From contig CAJFTT010000050.1 of the NCBI GenBank assembly GCA_904420005.1, positions 1-64,000 on the forward strand: a DNA stretch of 64,000 bases, read 5' to 3'. Positions 51,014-60,655 of this stretch are shown piece by piece (position 1 is the first letter of the stretch; every line of letters starts with the position of its first letter). Source of the stretch: Candidatus Tabaqchalia intestinavium. Its GTDB lineage: Bacteria > Bacillota > Clostridia > Oscillospirales > CAJFTT01. A model generated the notes under the pieces. It searched no databases. It was not told the DNA's origin and saw only the letters and a program-made list of their open reading frames with translations. A program made the translations under genes and the position numbers.

Positions 51014-51937
51014 TTAATCCGTCGTGCGGAACACTCTCATGCAGATGCGTCCGAGCAAAATCGTCGTGATGGCCAGCACAATGGAAATTGCCGATGCATA
51101 GCCCATCTGGAACCGGGTGAACGCATAATCATACAAGTGTGTCACAATGGTGTGGGCCGCATATTCCGGCGACGGCATACCGGCAATGTTGACGGCGATA
51201 TCGAACACGCCGAACGAACCGACGACGGTGTTGACCGCGCCGAACAGCAGCTGCGGCTTCATCTGCGGCCAGGTGATGTACGCCATCTCCTGGAACTTGT
51301 TCTTCACGCCGTCGATGGACGCCGCTTCATACAAATCCTTCGGAATGTTCTGCAAACCAGCCAGGAAAACCAGGAACTGGTTGCCCATACTCATCATCAG
51401 AGAGACGAAAATAACAACCGGCATGATCGTGTCCGGGTTGGTCGTCCACAGGATCGGCTCGGTGATGATCCCCCACTTGAGCAGATAGTAGTTAAACAGA
51501 CCATAGCGGTCGCCAGCGAAGAAGTACAGCCAAATCTGGCTGAGCGCGATACCGCTGGCCAGCGTCGGCGTATAAAAGCCGAGGGTGAACGCCTTGCGGA
51601 ATTTCAGATTGTTGATCACCCAAGCCAGCACAAAGGCCAGCAGGAAGCTCGTCGGGCCGTAGATAATCGCATAAACCAGCGTATTCTGAACGGCAGTCAG
51701 GAACAGGTCGTCTTCCAGGATCAAGGTCTTGAAGTTTTCCAGGCCGACGAAGCTCCACGGCTGGATCATATTATAGTTCGTCAAGCTGTAAAATGCGCCT
51801 ACCAGAAGCGGAAGAATCGTAAACACAAAGAACAGAAGCAAGCCGGGAATTACGAACATGTAGCGGTTGATCGTCCGCAGCCGTCTTGTGCGTTTGCCGG
51901 CCTTTACCGCATCGGCATGAGAAAGCGCAGTCTGCAT
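51014..51937 (-). CDS. sugar ABC transporter permease (MalF-type)
   Basis: MFVIPGLLLFFVFTILPLLVGAFYSLTNYNMIQPWSFVGLENF; DLYEAASIDGVKNKFQEMAYITWPQMKPQL. Confidence 0.94.
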   Translation of the reverse strand: MQTALSHADAVKAGKRTRRLRTINRYMFVIPGLLLFFVFTILPLLVGAFYSLTNYNMIQPWSFVGLENFKTLILEDDLFLTAVQNTLVYAIIYGPTSFLLAFVLAWVINNLKFRKAFTLGFYTPTLASGIALSQIWLYFFAGDRYGLFNYYLLKWGIITEPILWTTNPDTIMPVVIFVSLMMSMGNQFLVFLAGLQNIPKDLYEAASIDGVKNKFQEMAYITWPQMKPQLLFGAVNTVVGSFGVFDIAVNIAGMPSPEYAAHTIVTHLYDYAFTRFQMGYASAISIVLAITTILLGRICMRVFRTTD

Positions 51938-51954
51938 TTCTCTTCCCTCCTAAC

Positions 51955-54900
51955 TCATGAAATCGTATAGGCATCGGCCGGAACTTCTCTGTTATATTCC
52001 TCACGCTTGTTCCAGATCTCCTGGTTGATATCCTTCACAGCCATGAGCAGGGAGTCGCGGGCCCGGTACGTACGTGTAACTGCCACTCGGTTGAATGCAT
52101 TGCTGACGTGGCGGGCGGTGAAATAGCTTCCCAAGCAGTTGGGCGTCGTCACCGCAAGCCGCTGGGCCTCCGCAATGATCTCACCATGATTGGAATCCCA
52201 GGTCATACGCTCAAACGCTTCGATATTGGAGGGCAGCCAGCGCGCGTCGCGGCCAACAACCGCTTCCACTTCATTGCCAAAGTAAACCTGCGTATCGGTT
52301 CTCGTCCACCACTCGAGCATCTTCCAGGAAGAATCCACTTTCTGGCTGTTGCCCATGATGAAGCAATAGGTGCCCGCGGTACCCGTTGTGGTTCTGTCGA
52401 TATATTCGTTTCCGTTCTCGTCGGTGCGAACCGTGCCGGGGATGGGCGCGATGGTCCATTTACCCTGCATTTCCGGCGCCGCGATCAAAAACTGCATATA
52501 TTCCGTGAAGGTACCCAGGCCGATGGGCATGTCGCCCGAGCGGAACTGGTTGAAGAAGTTGGCCGTCACAGGGATTCCCTGCTCGACATACATATCCGTC
52601 CACTGCACAAACGCGTTATATGCCGCGTCCGTATCCAAGCCGGTACGCATGAAGTCATATTCCACGCCATCCGTGCCCACGTCGGAGCGATAGTAGCTGC
52701 CGCCGTTTTGATACAGGAACACGTCAAAACCGCCCGCATACCAGAACTGCATGTCGTTTTCATACAGCGCGGGGATCACCACGCCGCACAGCTCATCCCA
52801 GGTTTCCGGCGCTTCTATGCCAATCCGATCGAAAATATCCGTGCGGTAGAACATCACCAGGAAGTTGGTCGATTCAGGAATGGCGTAAATATGATCTTCA
52901 AAAATAACCGGGGTAAAGAGCGATTCATGGAACCGGCTCTTGACTTCCTCGAATCCTTCTAGCTCATCCAGCGGCGTCATAGCGTCACGAATGGAAAATT
53001 CCACCGCATCCGTCGGAGCCGCGCCCATAACCACGTCCGGCGCGTTGCCGGAAATGTACGACAGCATCAGCACGCTGGTGCCGTTCGCGCTTAGCTGACC
53101 GTTCGGCAGGACGTTGACATTCACGCCGATACCGGTCTCCGGCGTGAAATCACGCTTGACCTGCTCGCGGAACACTTCGCACCATTCATTACCACGGCTG
53201 ATCCACACGTCGATGCTCTCCTGCGTACCGCTGATCACACCGATGCTGTTATAATCCTTGAAGAAGGACAGCCAGAACTCCATGAAGAACTTGTAGATCC
53301 GATCAAAGAAGCTGGCTTCCTTGATGTCGAAGTTCTCATTCTGCGCCGCGAAATAGATCGTATCGATCTCCAGCGACTGCGCTTCCATTTCCGTCACCCA
53401 GGTGGTGATGTCGGTCGCCGCTTTGGTGATCTGGTCCAGCTCTGCCGGAATCTGGAACGTGTCGCTGTGCAGCTGCTCAAACAGATCCGCGATGGTGTTG
53501 AAATTGCTCACCATGCCGGGACGTCTGTTGCTGATCGCCATGAGCTGCTCGTTGATCTGCAGCATGGAGGTGCGCAGCTCAGACAGGATTTCCTGGAGAT
53601 TGGGGATCCAGCGCTGCAGCTGATAGTCATAGTTGGGGTCGGGGTCGGTACCCGTACGGATGCGGATGTCGCTGTACAGATCCATGATCCGGTCAACGTT
53701 CTCCTCCAGCTGACGGATGATATCCGCCGTGTCGCCCATCACAACCGTCAGCGTCAGCGTATCGCCCGGCTCCAGATAGAACAGCCAGGGATCGTCGCCG
53801 CCCAGCGTGACGTTTTCATAGGAGCTGGAATAGTCAAACTTGATGGCCGCGCATTCGGCAAACGGCACCTCGCCGTTGATCTCCAGGCGGCGGAACGAAG
53901 GCAGGCCGTCGCCCCAGTTCTGCAGAACATGGAAGCCGATCTTATACAGGCCCGGCTGCGTGACGTTGACCGTCCACGTGGCCGCCTCGCCGCCCGCGCT
54001 CCAGTTCTCCGCGCCCATGACGTTGAGCACCTTGCGCTCGAAAGAGTAGGGCTCCGTGGAAGGATCGGTCCCGTACTCACGGCGCACGGAGGTGCTGTTA
54101 CGGAACGTGATCTCCTCCGCTTCCAGGCGAACCGAACCCACGCCGTTCTGGTAACCCTGCTCGGCATAATACTGCTTGATCTGCTCGTAGGTCATCAGCT
54201 CTTCCGGGGGCACGAAAGAGATCTCCTTGATGGCCAGCATCTGGCTTCTATAATTGAGGGTGAGCGTGTGCTCGCCTTCGGTGAGATAGAACTGCAGCGG
54301 CAGCGCCTCGCGCAGGGAAGGATCGTAAACCAGCTGCGTCTGCCAACCGAAAACCTCCGAGAGAGAGGGACGGATATCGTCGCCCTCGAGGCCCTCGCCG
54401 ACGTCGGTCTGCGTCACGTCGCCGTTCTCGACATATTTGCGGTACAGGGGGTTGGCACGCGCTTCCTCAAACGGCAGCGCACCGTCGATGAGGATGTCGC
54501 GCTTGACCTCGTCATAAGAACCCTCCAGCGCGTCGTAAACGAACTGCAGATTATACAGGCCCGCCTGCTCCACGTAGAATGTCCAGGTGTAAGAAGTATT
54601 CTGATTGCCGACGGTGCTGCCGGGATTGGTGTAATCCCAGATGAACACTTCTTCATCGTTGTGGTTGCCGATCGTCACGACCGAACCGTCGTTGCCGACC
54701 GCCGTCGTGGGATCGATCACAATCGGCTCCGTCCCGAGCGGATACCCATTCTGCTCGTACTGATTTTTCACGTCGGCGTAAGACGCTTCTCCGTCCGTGT
54801 CTGTGTCCGTCTCCTCGTCCTGTCCCTCCTGCGTCTCCGACTGCGTCGCGTCGCTCTCGGGAAGCGTCTCCTCCGCGCCCGCAGGCTCCGCGAACACCGC

Positions 54901-54975
54901 GACACTGGTGGACAGAAGCATCATGAGCGTAAGACACAGAGCCGTGAACCGCTTTGCAAAACTTGCGCCTGTCAT
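51955..54975 (-). CDS. very large extracellular solute-binding protein with N-terminal beta-rich (carbohydrate-binding-like) domains
   Basis: Signal peptide LMMLLSTSVAVFAEPAGA; CBM-like VRLEAEEITFRNSTSVRREY...GLYKIGFHVLQNWGDG; C-terminal SBP fold (APDVVMGAAPTDAVEFSIRDAMTPLDEL, PESTNFLVMFYRTDIFDRIGIEAPETWDEL). Confidence 0.88.
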   Translation of the reverse strand: MTGASFAKRFTALCLTLMMLLSTSVAVFAEPAGAEETLPESDATQSETQEGQDEETDTDTDGEASYADVKNQYEQNGYPLGTEPIVIDPTTAVGNDGSVVTIGNHNDEEVFIWDYTNPGSTVGNQNTSYTWTFYVEQAGLYNLQFVYDALEGSYDEVKRDILIDGALPFEEARANPLYRKYVENGDVTQTDVGEGLEGDDIRPSLSEVFGWQTQLVYDPSLREALPLQFYLTEGEHTLTLNYRSQMLAIKEISFVPPEELMTYEQIKQYYAEQGYQNGVGSVRLEAEEITFRNSTSVRREYGTDPSTEPYSFERKVLNVMGAENWSAGGEAATWTVNVTQPGLYKIGFHVLQNWGDGLPSFRRLEINGEVPFAECAAIKFDYSSSYENVTLGGDDPWLFYLEPGDTLTLTVVMGDTADIIRQLEENVDRIMDLYSDIRIRTGTDPDPNYDYQLQRWIPNLQEILSELRTSMLQINEQLMAISNRRPGMVSNFNTIADLFEQLHSDTFQIPAELDQITKAATDITTWVTEMEAQSLEIDTIYFAAQNENFDIKEASFFDRIYKFFMEFWLSFFKDYNSIGVISGTQESIDVWISRGNEWCEVFREQVKRDFTPETGIGVNVNVLPNGQLSANGTSVLMLSYISGNAPDVVMGAAPTDAVEFSIRDAMTPLDELEGFEEVKSRFHESLFTPVIFEDHIYAIPESTNFLVMFYRTDIFDRIGIEAPETWDELCGVVIPALYENDMQFWYAGGFDVFLYQNGGSYYRSDVGTDGVEYDFMRTGLDTDAAYNAFVQWTDMYVEQGIPVTANFFNQFRSGDMPIGLGTFTEYMQFLIAAPEMQGKWTIAPIPGTVRTDENGNEYIDRTTTGTAGTYCFIMGNSQKVDSSWKMLEWWTRTDTQVYFGNEVEAVVGRDARWLPSNIEAFERMTWDSNHGEIIAEAQRLAVTTPNCLGSYFTARHVSNAFNRVAVTRTYRARDSLLMAVKDINQEIWNKREEYNREVPADAYTIS

Positions 54976-55107
54976 TTTGCTACCTCCTAATGAAAATTAT
55001 GCCCTTGGATTTGTCGGATGCAAACAAAACAACACAGACCAAAGCAAGCCTCTGCCTTGGCTGTTTCCCCCGTTCATTGTTCTGTTTGCACAAAAATTGC
55101 GTTCTCA

Positions 55108-55126
55108 ATTGTGCGAATTGCACAAT
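55108..55126. promoter_or_regulatory. 19-bp palindromic operator candidate
   Basis: ATTGTGC-GAATT-GCACAAT downstream of the -10 box. Confidence 0.6.
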
Positions 55127-55157
55127 CAAAGTCCGCAATTGATTTGTGATTGTCACT

Positions 55158-55186
55158 ATTCTATCGTATTTCCCGCATTTTGTCAA
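55158..55186 (-). promoter_or_regulatory. sigma-A-type promoter of the solute-binding protein locus
   Basis: Minus strand TTGACA - 17 bp - TAGAAT. Confidence 0.75.
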
Positions 55187-55465
55187 TATTCCCACGCGGC
55201 CCCCAGCGGTACAATGCCCGGTCGAATGCGGACCGACGAGCCGCGAGGTGGCATTCTTCCGTTATTGACAACAATAACTTTGTGCAATATGCCCATTTAA
55301 GTAGAACATTTGTTCCACTTTGCATTCGTGAAATATGTCTAGAATATACATGTGCGTTTTATATTCCCTTCATAAACCGCGATCCGCCAGGAAAATGCCG
55401 GCTTTCAGCGCGGTTCACGCGGCGCGGCGGGGCATCCGGCCCGCCCGTCTCTGCCTGCAACGCCG

Positions 55466-56143
55466 TCAGCGGCGCGGCCAGGCCGGCTCGCGCACCAGGC
55501 GCGCCAGCGCCGGGAAAAGGGCGCGGTACCCCGTTTCGGTGATGTGCATCCCTTCGATGGTGTATTCCGCCTTCAGCCGCCCCTGCGCGTCGCGCAGCGG
55601 GGCGTTGAGGTCGACGAAGCGCGCGCCGCGCCGGGCCGCGAGCTTCTCCGCCGCGCGGTTGGCCTCGTCGATCCGGCCGTTGTTGCGCAGCCGCAGCAGC
55701 CCGCGCATGAAGTCGTCCGGCGCGGCGTCCTCGTTGACGGGATAATACGCCATCATATAAATCTCTACCTCCGGCAGCCTGTCCTGCACCGCCGCGAGGA
55801 TTTTTTCATATTGCTCCATCAGCCCTTCGACCGTCACGTCGAGGCTGGTCAGGTCGTTGGTGCCGATATTGATGAACAGCCGCGCCGGCGCAAGATCGAA
55901 AATACAGACGTCGAGCGCCTGCAGCAGCTCCCCCGTCACGAAGCCGCCGACGCCGCGGTTATAGATCGTGCGCTCGACGCCCATCTCCCGCACGAATTCC
56001 TCCGTCGGGAACATCTCCATCAGCGACGAGCCGGCGAACACGATCTGCCCCCGCCGGCAGGCGCGGTTGTCCGCCTCGTACTGCGCCAGGCGGGCCTGCT
56101 TATCCGGGCTCATCTGCGCGAAACGCTCCTGCGTTGTCTGCAT
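55466..56143 (-). CDS. SGNH/GDSL-type esterase/lipase family protein
   Basis: IVFAGSSLMEMFP; YNRGVGGFVTGELL; LFINIGTNDLTSLD; IEGMHITETGY. Confidence 0.92.
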   Translation of the reverse strand: MQTTQERFAQMSPDKQARLAQYEADNRACRRGQIVFAGSSLMEMFPTEEFVREMGVERTIYNRGVGGFVTGELLQALDVCIFDLAPARLFINIGTNDLTSLDVTVEGLMEQYEKILAAVQDRLPEVEIYMMAYYPVNEDAAPDDFMRGLLRLRNNGRIDEANRAAEKLAARRGARFVDLNAPLRDAQGRLKAEYTIEGMHITETGYRALFPALARLVREPAWPRR

Positions 56144-56251
56144 AGCTCTTTCCTCCCCCGGCGGCGCGGGGCCGCCTTCCTTTCATCAAAGGGCGGCGAA
56201 GCGCCGCCGCGCCCCGCCGTCCCGCTGTTGCCGTCCCTGTTTACGCGGCCA

Positions 56252-57478
56252 TCATTCGCAGACCGCGCGGTGGAACACTTTCTTGCCCTTTTTGATGACG
56301 ACGCCGTCCGCGAACGCCGCCTGCGGCACCGTCTGATCGATCGACGTCACCTTTTCGCCGTCCAGGCTGACGCCGCCCTGCTCGATCAGGCGGCGCGCTT
56401 CCCCGCGGGAGGGCGCGAGCTTGGTGCGGATGAGCAGGTCGATCACGCCGATGGCCCCGTCGGAGAAATCCGCCGCGGCGAGCGCCGTGGTGGGCATATC
56501 CTCGCTGACGCCCCCTGCGCCGAATACCGCGCGCGCGGTCTCCAGCGCCTTGTCGGCTTCCTCCTTGCCGTGCACGAGCTTCGTGACCTCGTAGGCCAGC
56601 ACTTCCTTCGCGTGGTTGATCTCCTGGTCGCGCAACGCGGCGAGCCGTTCGATCTCGTCCAGCGGCAGGAACGTGAGGAATTTCAGGCACTTCTCGACGT
56701 TCGCGTCGTCGGTGTTGCGCCAGTACTGGAAGAATTCGTAGGGGGACGTCTTGTTGGGATCGAGCCAGACGGCGCCCTTCTGCGTCTTGCCCATTTTCTT
56801 GCCGTCGGCCGTGGTGAGCAGCGCGAAGGTCAGGCCATAGACCTCCTTGCCCTCCTTGCGGCGGATGAGCTCGATGCCGCCGAGGATGTTCGACCACTGG
56901 TCGTCCCCGCCGAATTCCAGCGTGCAGCCGTAGTCCTTATATAATTTATAGAAATCATAGCCCTGCATGAGCATGTAATTAAATTCAATGAACGAAAGCC
57001 CGCGCTCCAGACGGGACTTGAAGCATTCGGCCGCCAGCATGCGGTTGACCGAGAAATGCACGCCCACGTCGCGCAAAAACTCGATATAGTTGAGCCCCAG
57101 CAGCCAGTCGGCGTTGTTGACCATCCTGGCCTGCCCTTCGGAAAAGTCCACGATCTTCTCCATCTGCTTTTTGAAACAGTCGCAGTGGTACTGGATCTTC
57201 TCCGGGGTGAGCATCTCGCGCATGTCCGTGCGTCCGGAAGGGTCTCCCACCATGCCGGTGCCGCCGCCGAGCAACGCGATGGGGCGATTGCCGGCCCGCT
57301 GCATATGCCGCATGATGATCAGCTGCATCAGATGCCCCACGTGCAGGCTGTCCGCCGTCGGGTCAAAGCCGATATAGAACGTCACGCCGCCCTTGTCAAT
57401 CAGCTCCTTGACCGCCGCCTCGTTGGTGCACTGGGCAATCAGTCCTCTTGCCCGCAGCTCTTCGAACAAACTCATCAA
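56252..57478 (-). CDS. tyrS: tyrosyl-tRNA synthetase
   Basis: [21 protein letters not shown] (HIGH-like); [13 protein letters not shown] (KMSKS-like); C-terminal S4-like domain. Confidence 0.97.
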   Translation of the reverse strand: MMSLFEELRARGLIAQCTNEAAVKELIDKGGVTFYIGFDPTADSLHVGHLMQLIIMRHMQRAGNRPIALLGGGTGMVGDPSGRTDMREMLTPEKIQYHCDCFKKQMEKIVDFSEGQARMVNNADWLLGLNYIEFLRDVGVHFSVNRMLAAECFKSRLERGLSFIEFNYMLMQGYDFYKLYKDYGCTLEFGGDDQWSNILGGIELIRRKEGKEVYGLTFALLTTADGKKMGKTQKGAVWLDPNKTSPYEFFQYWRNTDDANVEKCLKFLTFLPLDEIERLAALRDQEINHAKEVLAYEVTKLVHGKEEADKALETARAVFGAGGVSEDMPTTALAAADFSDGAIGVIDLLIRTKLAPSRGEARRLIEQGGVSLDGEKVTSIDQTVPQAAFADGVVIKKGKKVFHRAVCE

Positions 57479-57549
57479 TCTTCCTCCTACTGTTTTTGAT
57501 ATCTATCCTTCAACTCTGCCCCGCGCCCGCGGGACCCGAGCGAAAGCCG

Positions 57550-59229
57550 TCATTTCTCTCCGCCGTGCGCGTGCGCCAGCAGCTCGCCGGCGCTCTGCAG
57601 CGTCGAAGGGGTGATCAGGTCGCCGCCAATGATGCGCGCCAGCTCCTCGCAGCGCCCCGCATGGTCGAGCGGGCGGATCTGGGTGAAGGTGCGCCCGTCG
57701 CGCACCGCCTTGGAGATGAGCATATGCCGGTCGCCATAGGCCGCGATCTGCGCCAGGTGCGTCACGCAGAGGATCTGATGCTGCCGCGCGATCTCGTGCA
57801 GCTTGACGCCGATTTTCTGCGCGGCGCGGCCGCTGACGCCGGCGTCGATCTCGTCGAAGACCATCGTCGGCACCTCGTCCCGCCCGGCCAGCGCGTTCTT
57901 GATGGCCAGCATGATGCGCGACAGCTCGCCGCCGGAAGCGATCTTCGCCAACGGCCGCGGCGCCTCGCCGGGGTTGGCCGACAGCAGAAACTCCGCTTCA
58001 TCCGCGCCCCGCGGCGTCAGATCCGCCGCCGGGGTGAGCGCCGTGAGGAACCGCGCGGACGGCATGTCGAGGAATTGCAGCTCCCGCTCGACCGCCGCCG
58101 TCAGCTGCGCGGCGGCCTGCTCGCGCTTGTCGTGCAGGCAGGCGGCGTATTCCTCCGCCTCCCGGCGCGCCTCCTCCGCCTGCCGCGTGAGCCGGTCGAG
58201 CAGCTCGTCCCGGTTGACAAACTCCGACAGCTCCTGCTCGGCCTCGTCGCGGTAAGCCAGGATCTCCTCGATGTTCGCGCCGTATTTCTTCTTCAGGCGA
58301 TAGATGCGGTCGATGCGGCTCTCGATCTCGTCGAGATTCTCCGGCTCGTCCTCCATGCCGTCGAGAAACTCCCGCAGCCGGGAAGCGCATTCTTCCATCT
58401 GGTAGGACAGGTCAAACAGCCGTTCCGCTTCGGGCGCGAGCTCCTCGCTCACGCCGGCGATCTCCTGCAGCGCGCCCGCCGCCGCCTGCGCGAGCTCCAC
58501 GGCGCCCGCCGCCTCCTCCCCGCGCAGCGCGGCATAGGCCCCGCCCGCCGCCTGCACGATTTTCTCGAGGTTCTGTAACTTTTTGCGCCGGGCGAGCAGC
58601 TCTTCCTCCTCGCCGGGCGTGAGCTCCGCCGCGTCGATCTCCTCGATCTGGTAGCGCAGCAGGTCGATGCGCCGCTCCTTCTCCTGCTCGTCGGTCTGCA
58701 GCGCTCGCAGCCGCTGCGTCACGGCGCGCCATTCGTCATAGGCCCTGGTGTACGCCTCCAGCAGCACATCCGTCTCGGCGAAGCGGTCGAGGATCCCCAG
58801 ATGCTGCTGCGGCTGCAGCAGCGACTGGTTGTCGTGCTGGCCATGGATGTTGATCAGCAGGTTCCCGGCTTCGCGCAGCGTCGCCACCGGTACCGGCCGC
58901 CCGCCGATGCGCGCGCTGCCGCGCCCGTCCCTCGTGATCTCCCGCTCGAGGATGAGGTTGCCGTCCTCGTCCGGCGCAGCGCCCAGCGCCGCGAGCGGCG
59001 CGAGCAGGCTCTCCGGCAGCAGGCAGAACACCGCCGAAACGCAGGCTTTGTCCGCGCCCGTGCGGATGATCTCGCGGTTGGACCGCTGGCCCAGCACGAG
59101 ATTGATCGAGTCGATGACGATGGATTTGCCCGCGCCGGTCTCGCCCGTGAGGACGTTGAACCCGCGGTCAAATTCCACATCCGCGCGCTCGATCACCGCC
59201 ACATTCTCAATTGTCAGTCGAAAAAGCAT
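57550..59229 (-). CDS. recN: DNA repair protein RecN
   Basis: IENVAVIERADVEFDRGFNVLTGETGAGKSIVIDSINLVLGQR; VFDEIDAGVSGRAAQKIG. Confidence 0.97.
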   Translation of the reverse strand: MLFRLTIENVAVIERADVEFDRGFNVLTGETGAGKSIVIDSINLVLGQRSNREIIRTGADKACVSAVFCLLPESLLAPLAALGAAPDEDGNLILEREITRDGRGSARIGGRPVPVATLREAGNLLINIHGQHDNQSLLQPQQHLGILDRFAETDVLLEAYTRAYDEWRAVTQRLRALQTDEQEKERRIDLLRYQIEEIDAAELTPGEEEELLARRKKLQNLEKIVQAAGGAYAALRGEEAAGAVELAQAAAGALQEIAGVSEELAPEAERLFDLSYQMEECASRLREFLDGMEDEPENLDEIESRIDRIYRLKKKYGANIEEILAYRDEAEQELSEFVNRDELLDRLTRQAEEARREAEEYAACLHDKREQAAAQLTAAVERELQFLDMPSARFLTALTPAADLTPRGADEAEFLLSANPGEAPRPLAKIASGGELSRIMLAIKNALAGRDEVPTMVFDEIDAGVSGRAAQKIGVKLHEIARQHQILCVTHLAQIAAYGDRHMLISKAVRDGRTFTQIRPLDHAGRCEELARIIGGDLITPSTLQSAGELLAHAHGGEK

Positions 59230-59291
59230 CCGTTTTCACCGTCCTGCCGCCGGCTCTCCCGGCGCGTATGGATTTCCCGTCTCCCGCCGCC

Positions 59292-59747
59292 TCACACGAA
59301 GCGGCCGCTGAGCTGCGCGCACAGCCGCTGAGCTTCCCGCTCGCTTTTCATCAGGATAAAAATGGTATCGTCCCCCGCGATGCTGCCCACGATCTTCAGC
59401 TCGGCGCTCTGCCGGTCGAGCATGGAGCAGACCGCCGGCGCCGTCCCCGGCGAGCAGCGGATCACCACCGTGTTGCCCGCATAGTCGAACCGCGCCTCCA
59501 CCTCGCGCAAAAAGCTCGCCAGGCGCGACTGCGCCGCTTCCTCGCGCGAGTGGGCGGAAAGGGCATATTTCGATCCGCCCGACTCGGCGGGCACTTTGAT
59601 CAGCCGCAGCTCGCGGATGTCGCGCGAGACGGTGGCCTGCGTCACCGGGAACCCCGCCTCCCGCAGCAGGGCGGACAACGCCTCCTGCGTCTCGACGTCC
59701 CGGCTCCCGATGATCTGCAAAATTTTCTCATGGCGCTGCGATTTCAT
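59292..59747 (-). CDS. argR: arginine repressor
   Basis: MKSQRHEKILQIIGSRDVETQEALSALLREAGFPVTQATVSRDIRELRLIKV; C-terminal GSIAGDDTIFIL. Confidence 0.96.
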   Translation of the reverse strand: MKSQRHEKILQIIGSRDVETQEALSALLREAGFPVTQATVSRDIRELRLIKVPAESGGSKYALSAHSREEAAQSRLASFLREVEARFDYAGNTVVIRCSPGTAPAVCSMLDRQSAELKIVGSIAGDDTIFILMKSEREAQRLCAQLSGRFV

Positions 59748-59784
59748 TCGGACGACCCCTCTCCTTCCCCGCCGCCGGCCCCGC

Positions 59785-60612
59785 TCAGACCCGGCGGGTG
59801 AGTTTGCGATGCATCACTTCGAAAAATTCCGTTTCCCGCAGGCGCAGCAGCTTGACGCGCCGCTCGGAAAGGCGGATGACGACCGGCTGCTCCGGCGCGA
59901 CCGGCACGCTGATCTCTCCGTCGACCGTCAGGTGCGTATCCTCTGAATGCACCATGACCTCCAGCGTGGAGTTTTCGGAGAACAGCAGCGTGCGCGAGGA
60001 CAGCGCATGCGGGCAGATGGGCGTCGCGAGCAGCAGCCGCAGCGTCGGCTCGACGATGGGCCCGCCCGCCGAGAGGCTATAGGCCGTGGAACCGGTGGGC
60101 GTCGCGACGATCAGGCCGTCCGCGCGGTATTGCTCGACGAGATTGCCGTCCCGCCGGAGCGTCAGGTCGACGATCTTGGACACTTCCCCTCGCGACACCA
60201 CCGCGTCGTTGAGGCAGTCGAACGTCTTCTCCCCCGCCGTCACCGCCAGCATGCTGCGCTCCTCTATGCGGTATTCGCCCCGCAGCAGGCCGGCCAGCAG
60301 CGGGATCTCCTCCGCCTCCAGCTCGGCGATGAAGCCCAGGTGCCCGCAGTTGATGCCCAGCACCGGCGTGCCGTACTGCGCAGCGCGGCGGGCGCTGTGG
60401 ATGATGGTCCCGTCGCCGCCCACCGTGAGAACCGCCTCCGCCTCGCGGTAAATCTCCTCCGCCGGGCGATATGCCGCGCCCGGCGCCGCCCCGGCGAATT
60501 CCTCCGGCAGCAGCACTTCGGCCCCCAACGCGCGCAGCTGCGCCGCGGTGCGTCCCGTCAGCGCAAGCCCCAGATCGCGCTGTGGATTGGGAATGATTCC
60601 CAGGCGCTTCAT
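59785..60612 (-). CDS. nadK: NAD kinase
   Basis: VGGDGTIIHSAR; GINCGHLGFIAELE; TPTGSTAYSLSAGGPIV. Confidence 0.97.
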   Translation of the reverse strand: MKRLGIIPNPQRDLGLALTGRTAAQLRALGAEVLLPEEFAGAAPGAAYRPAEEIYREAEAVLTVGGDGTIIHSARRAAQYGTPVLGINCGHLGFIAELEAEEIPLLAGLLRGEYRIEERSMLAVTAGEKTFDCLNDAVVSRGEVSKIVDLTLRRDGNLVEQYRADGLIVATPTGSTAYSLSAGGPIVEPTLRLLLATPICPHALSSRTLLFSENSTLEVMVHSEDTHLTVDGEISVPVAPEQPVVIRLSERRVKLLRLRETEFFEVMHRKLTRRV

Positions 60613-60655
60613 CCCGCCTCCGTCCTTTCTCCGTGAAGTCGTCCGCAGCGCAGGT

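Noticed and set aside
57479-57549. T-box riboswitch upstream of tyrS
   Set aside because: Only about 70 bp separates tyrS from recN, too short for a T-box leader, and no T-box consensus was seen.
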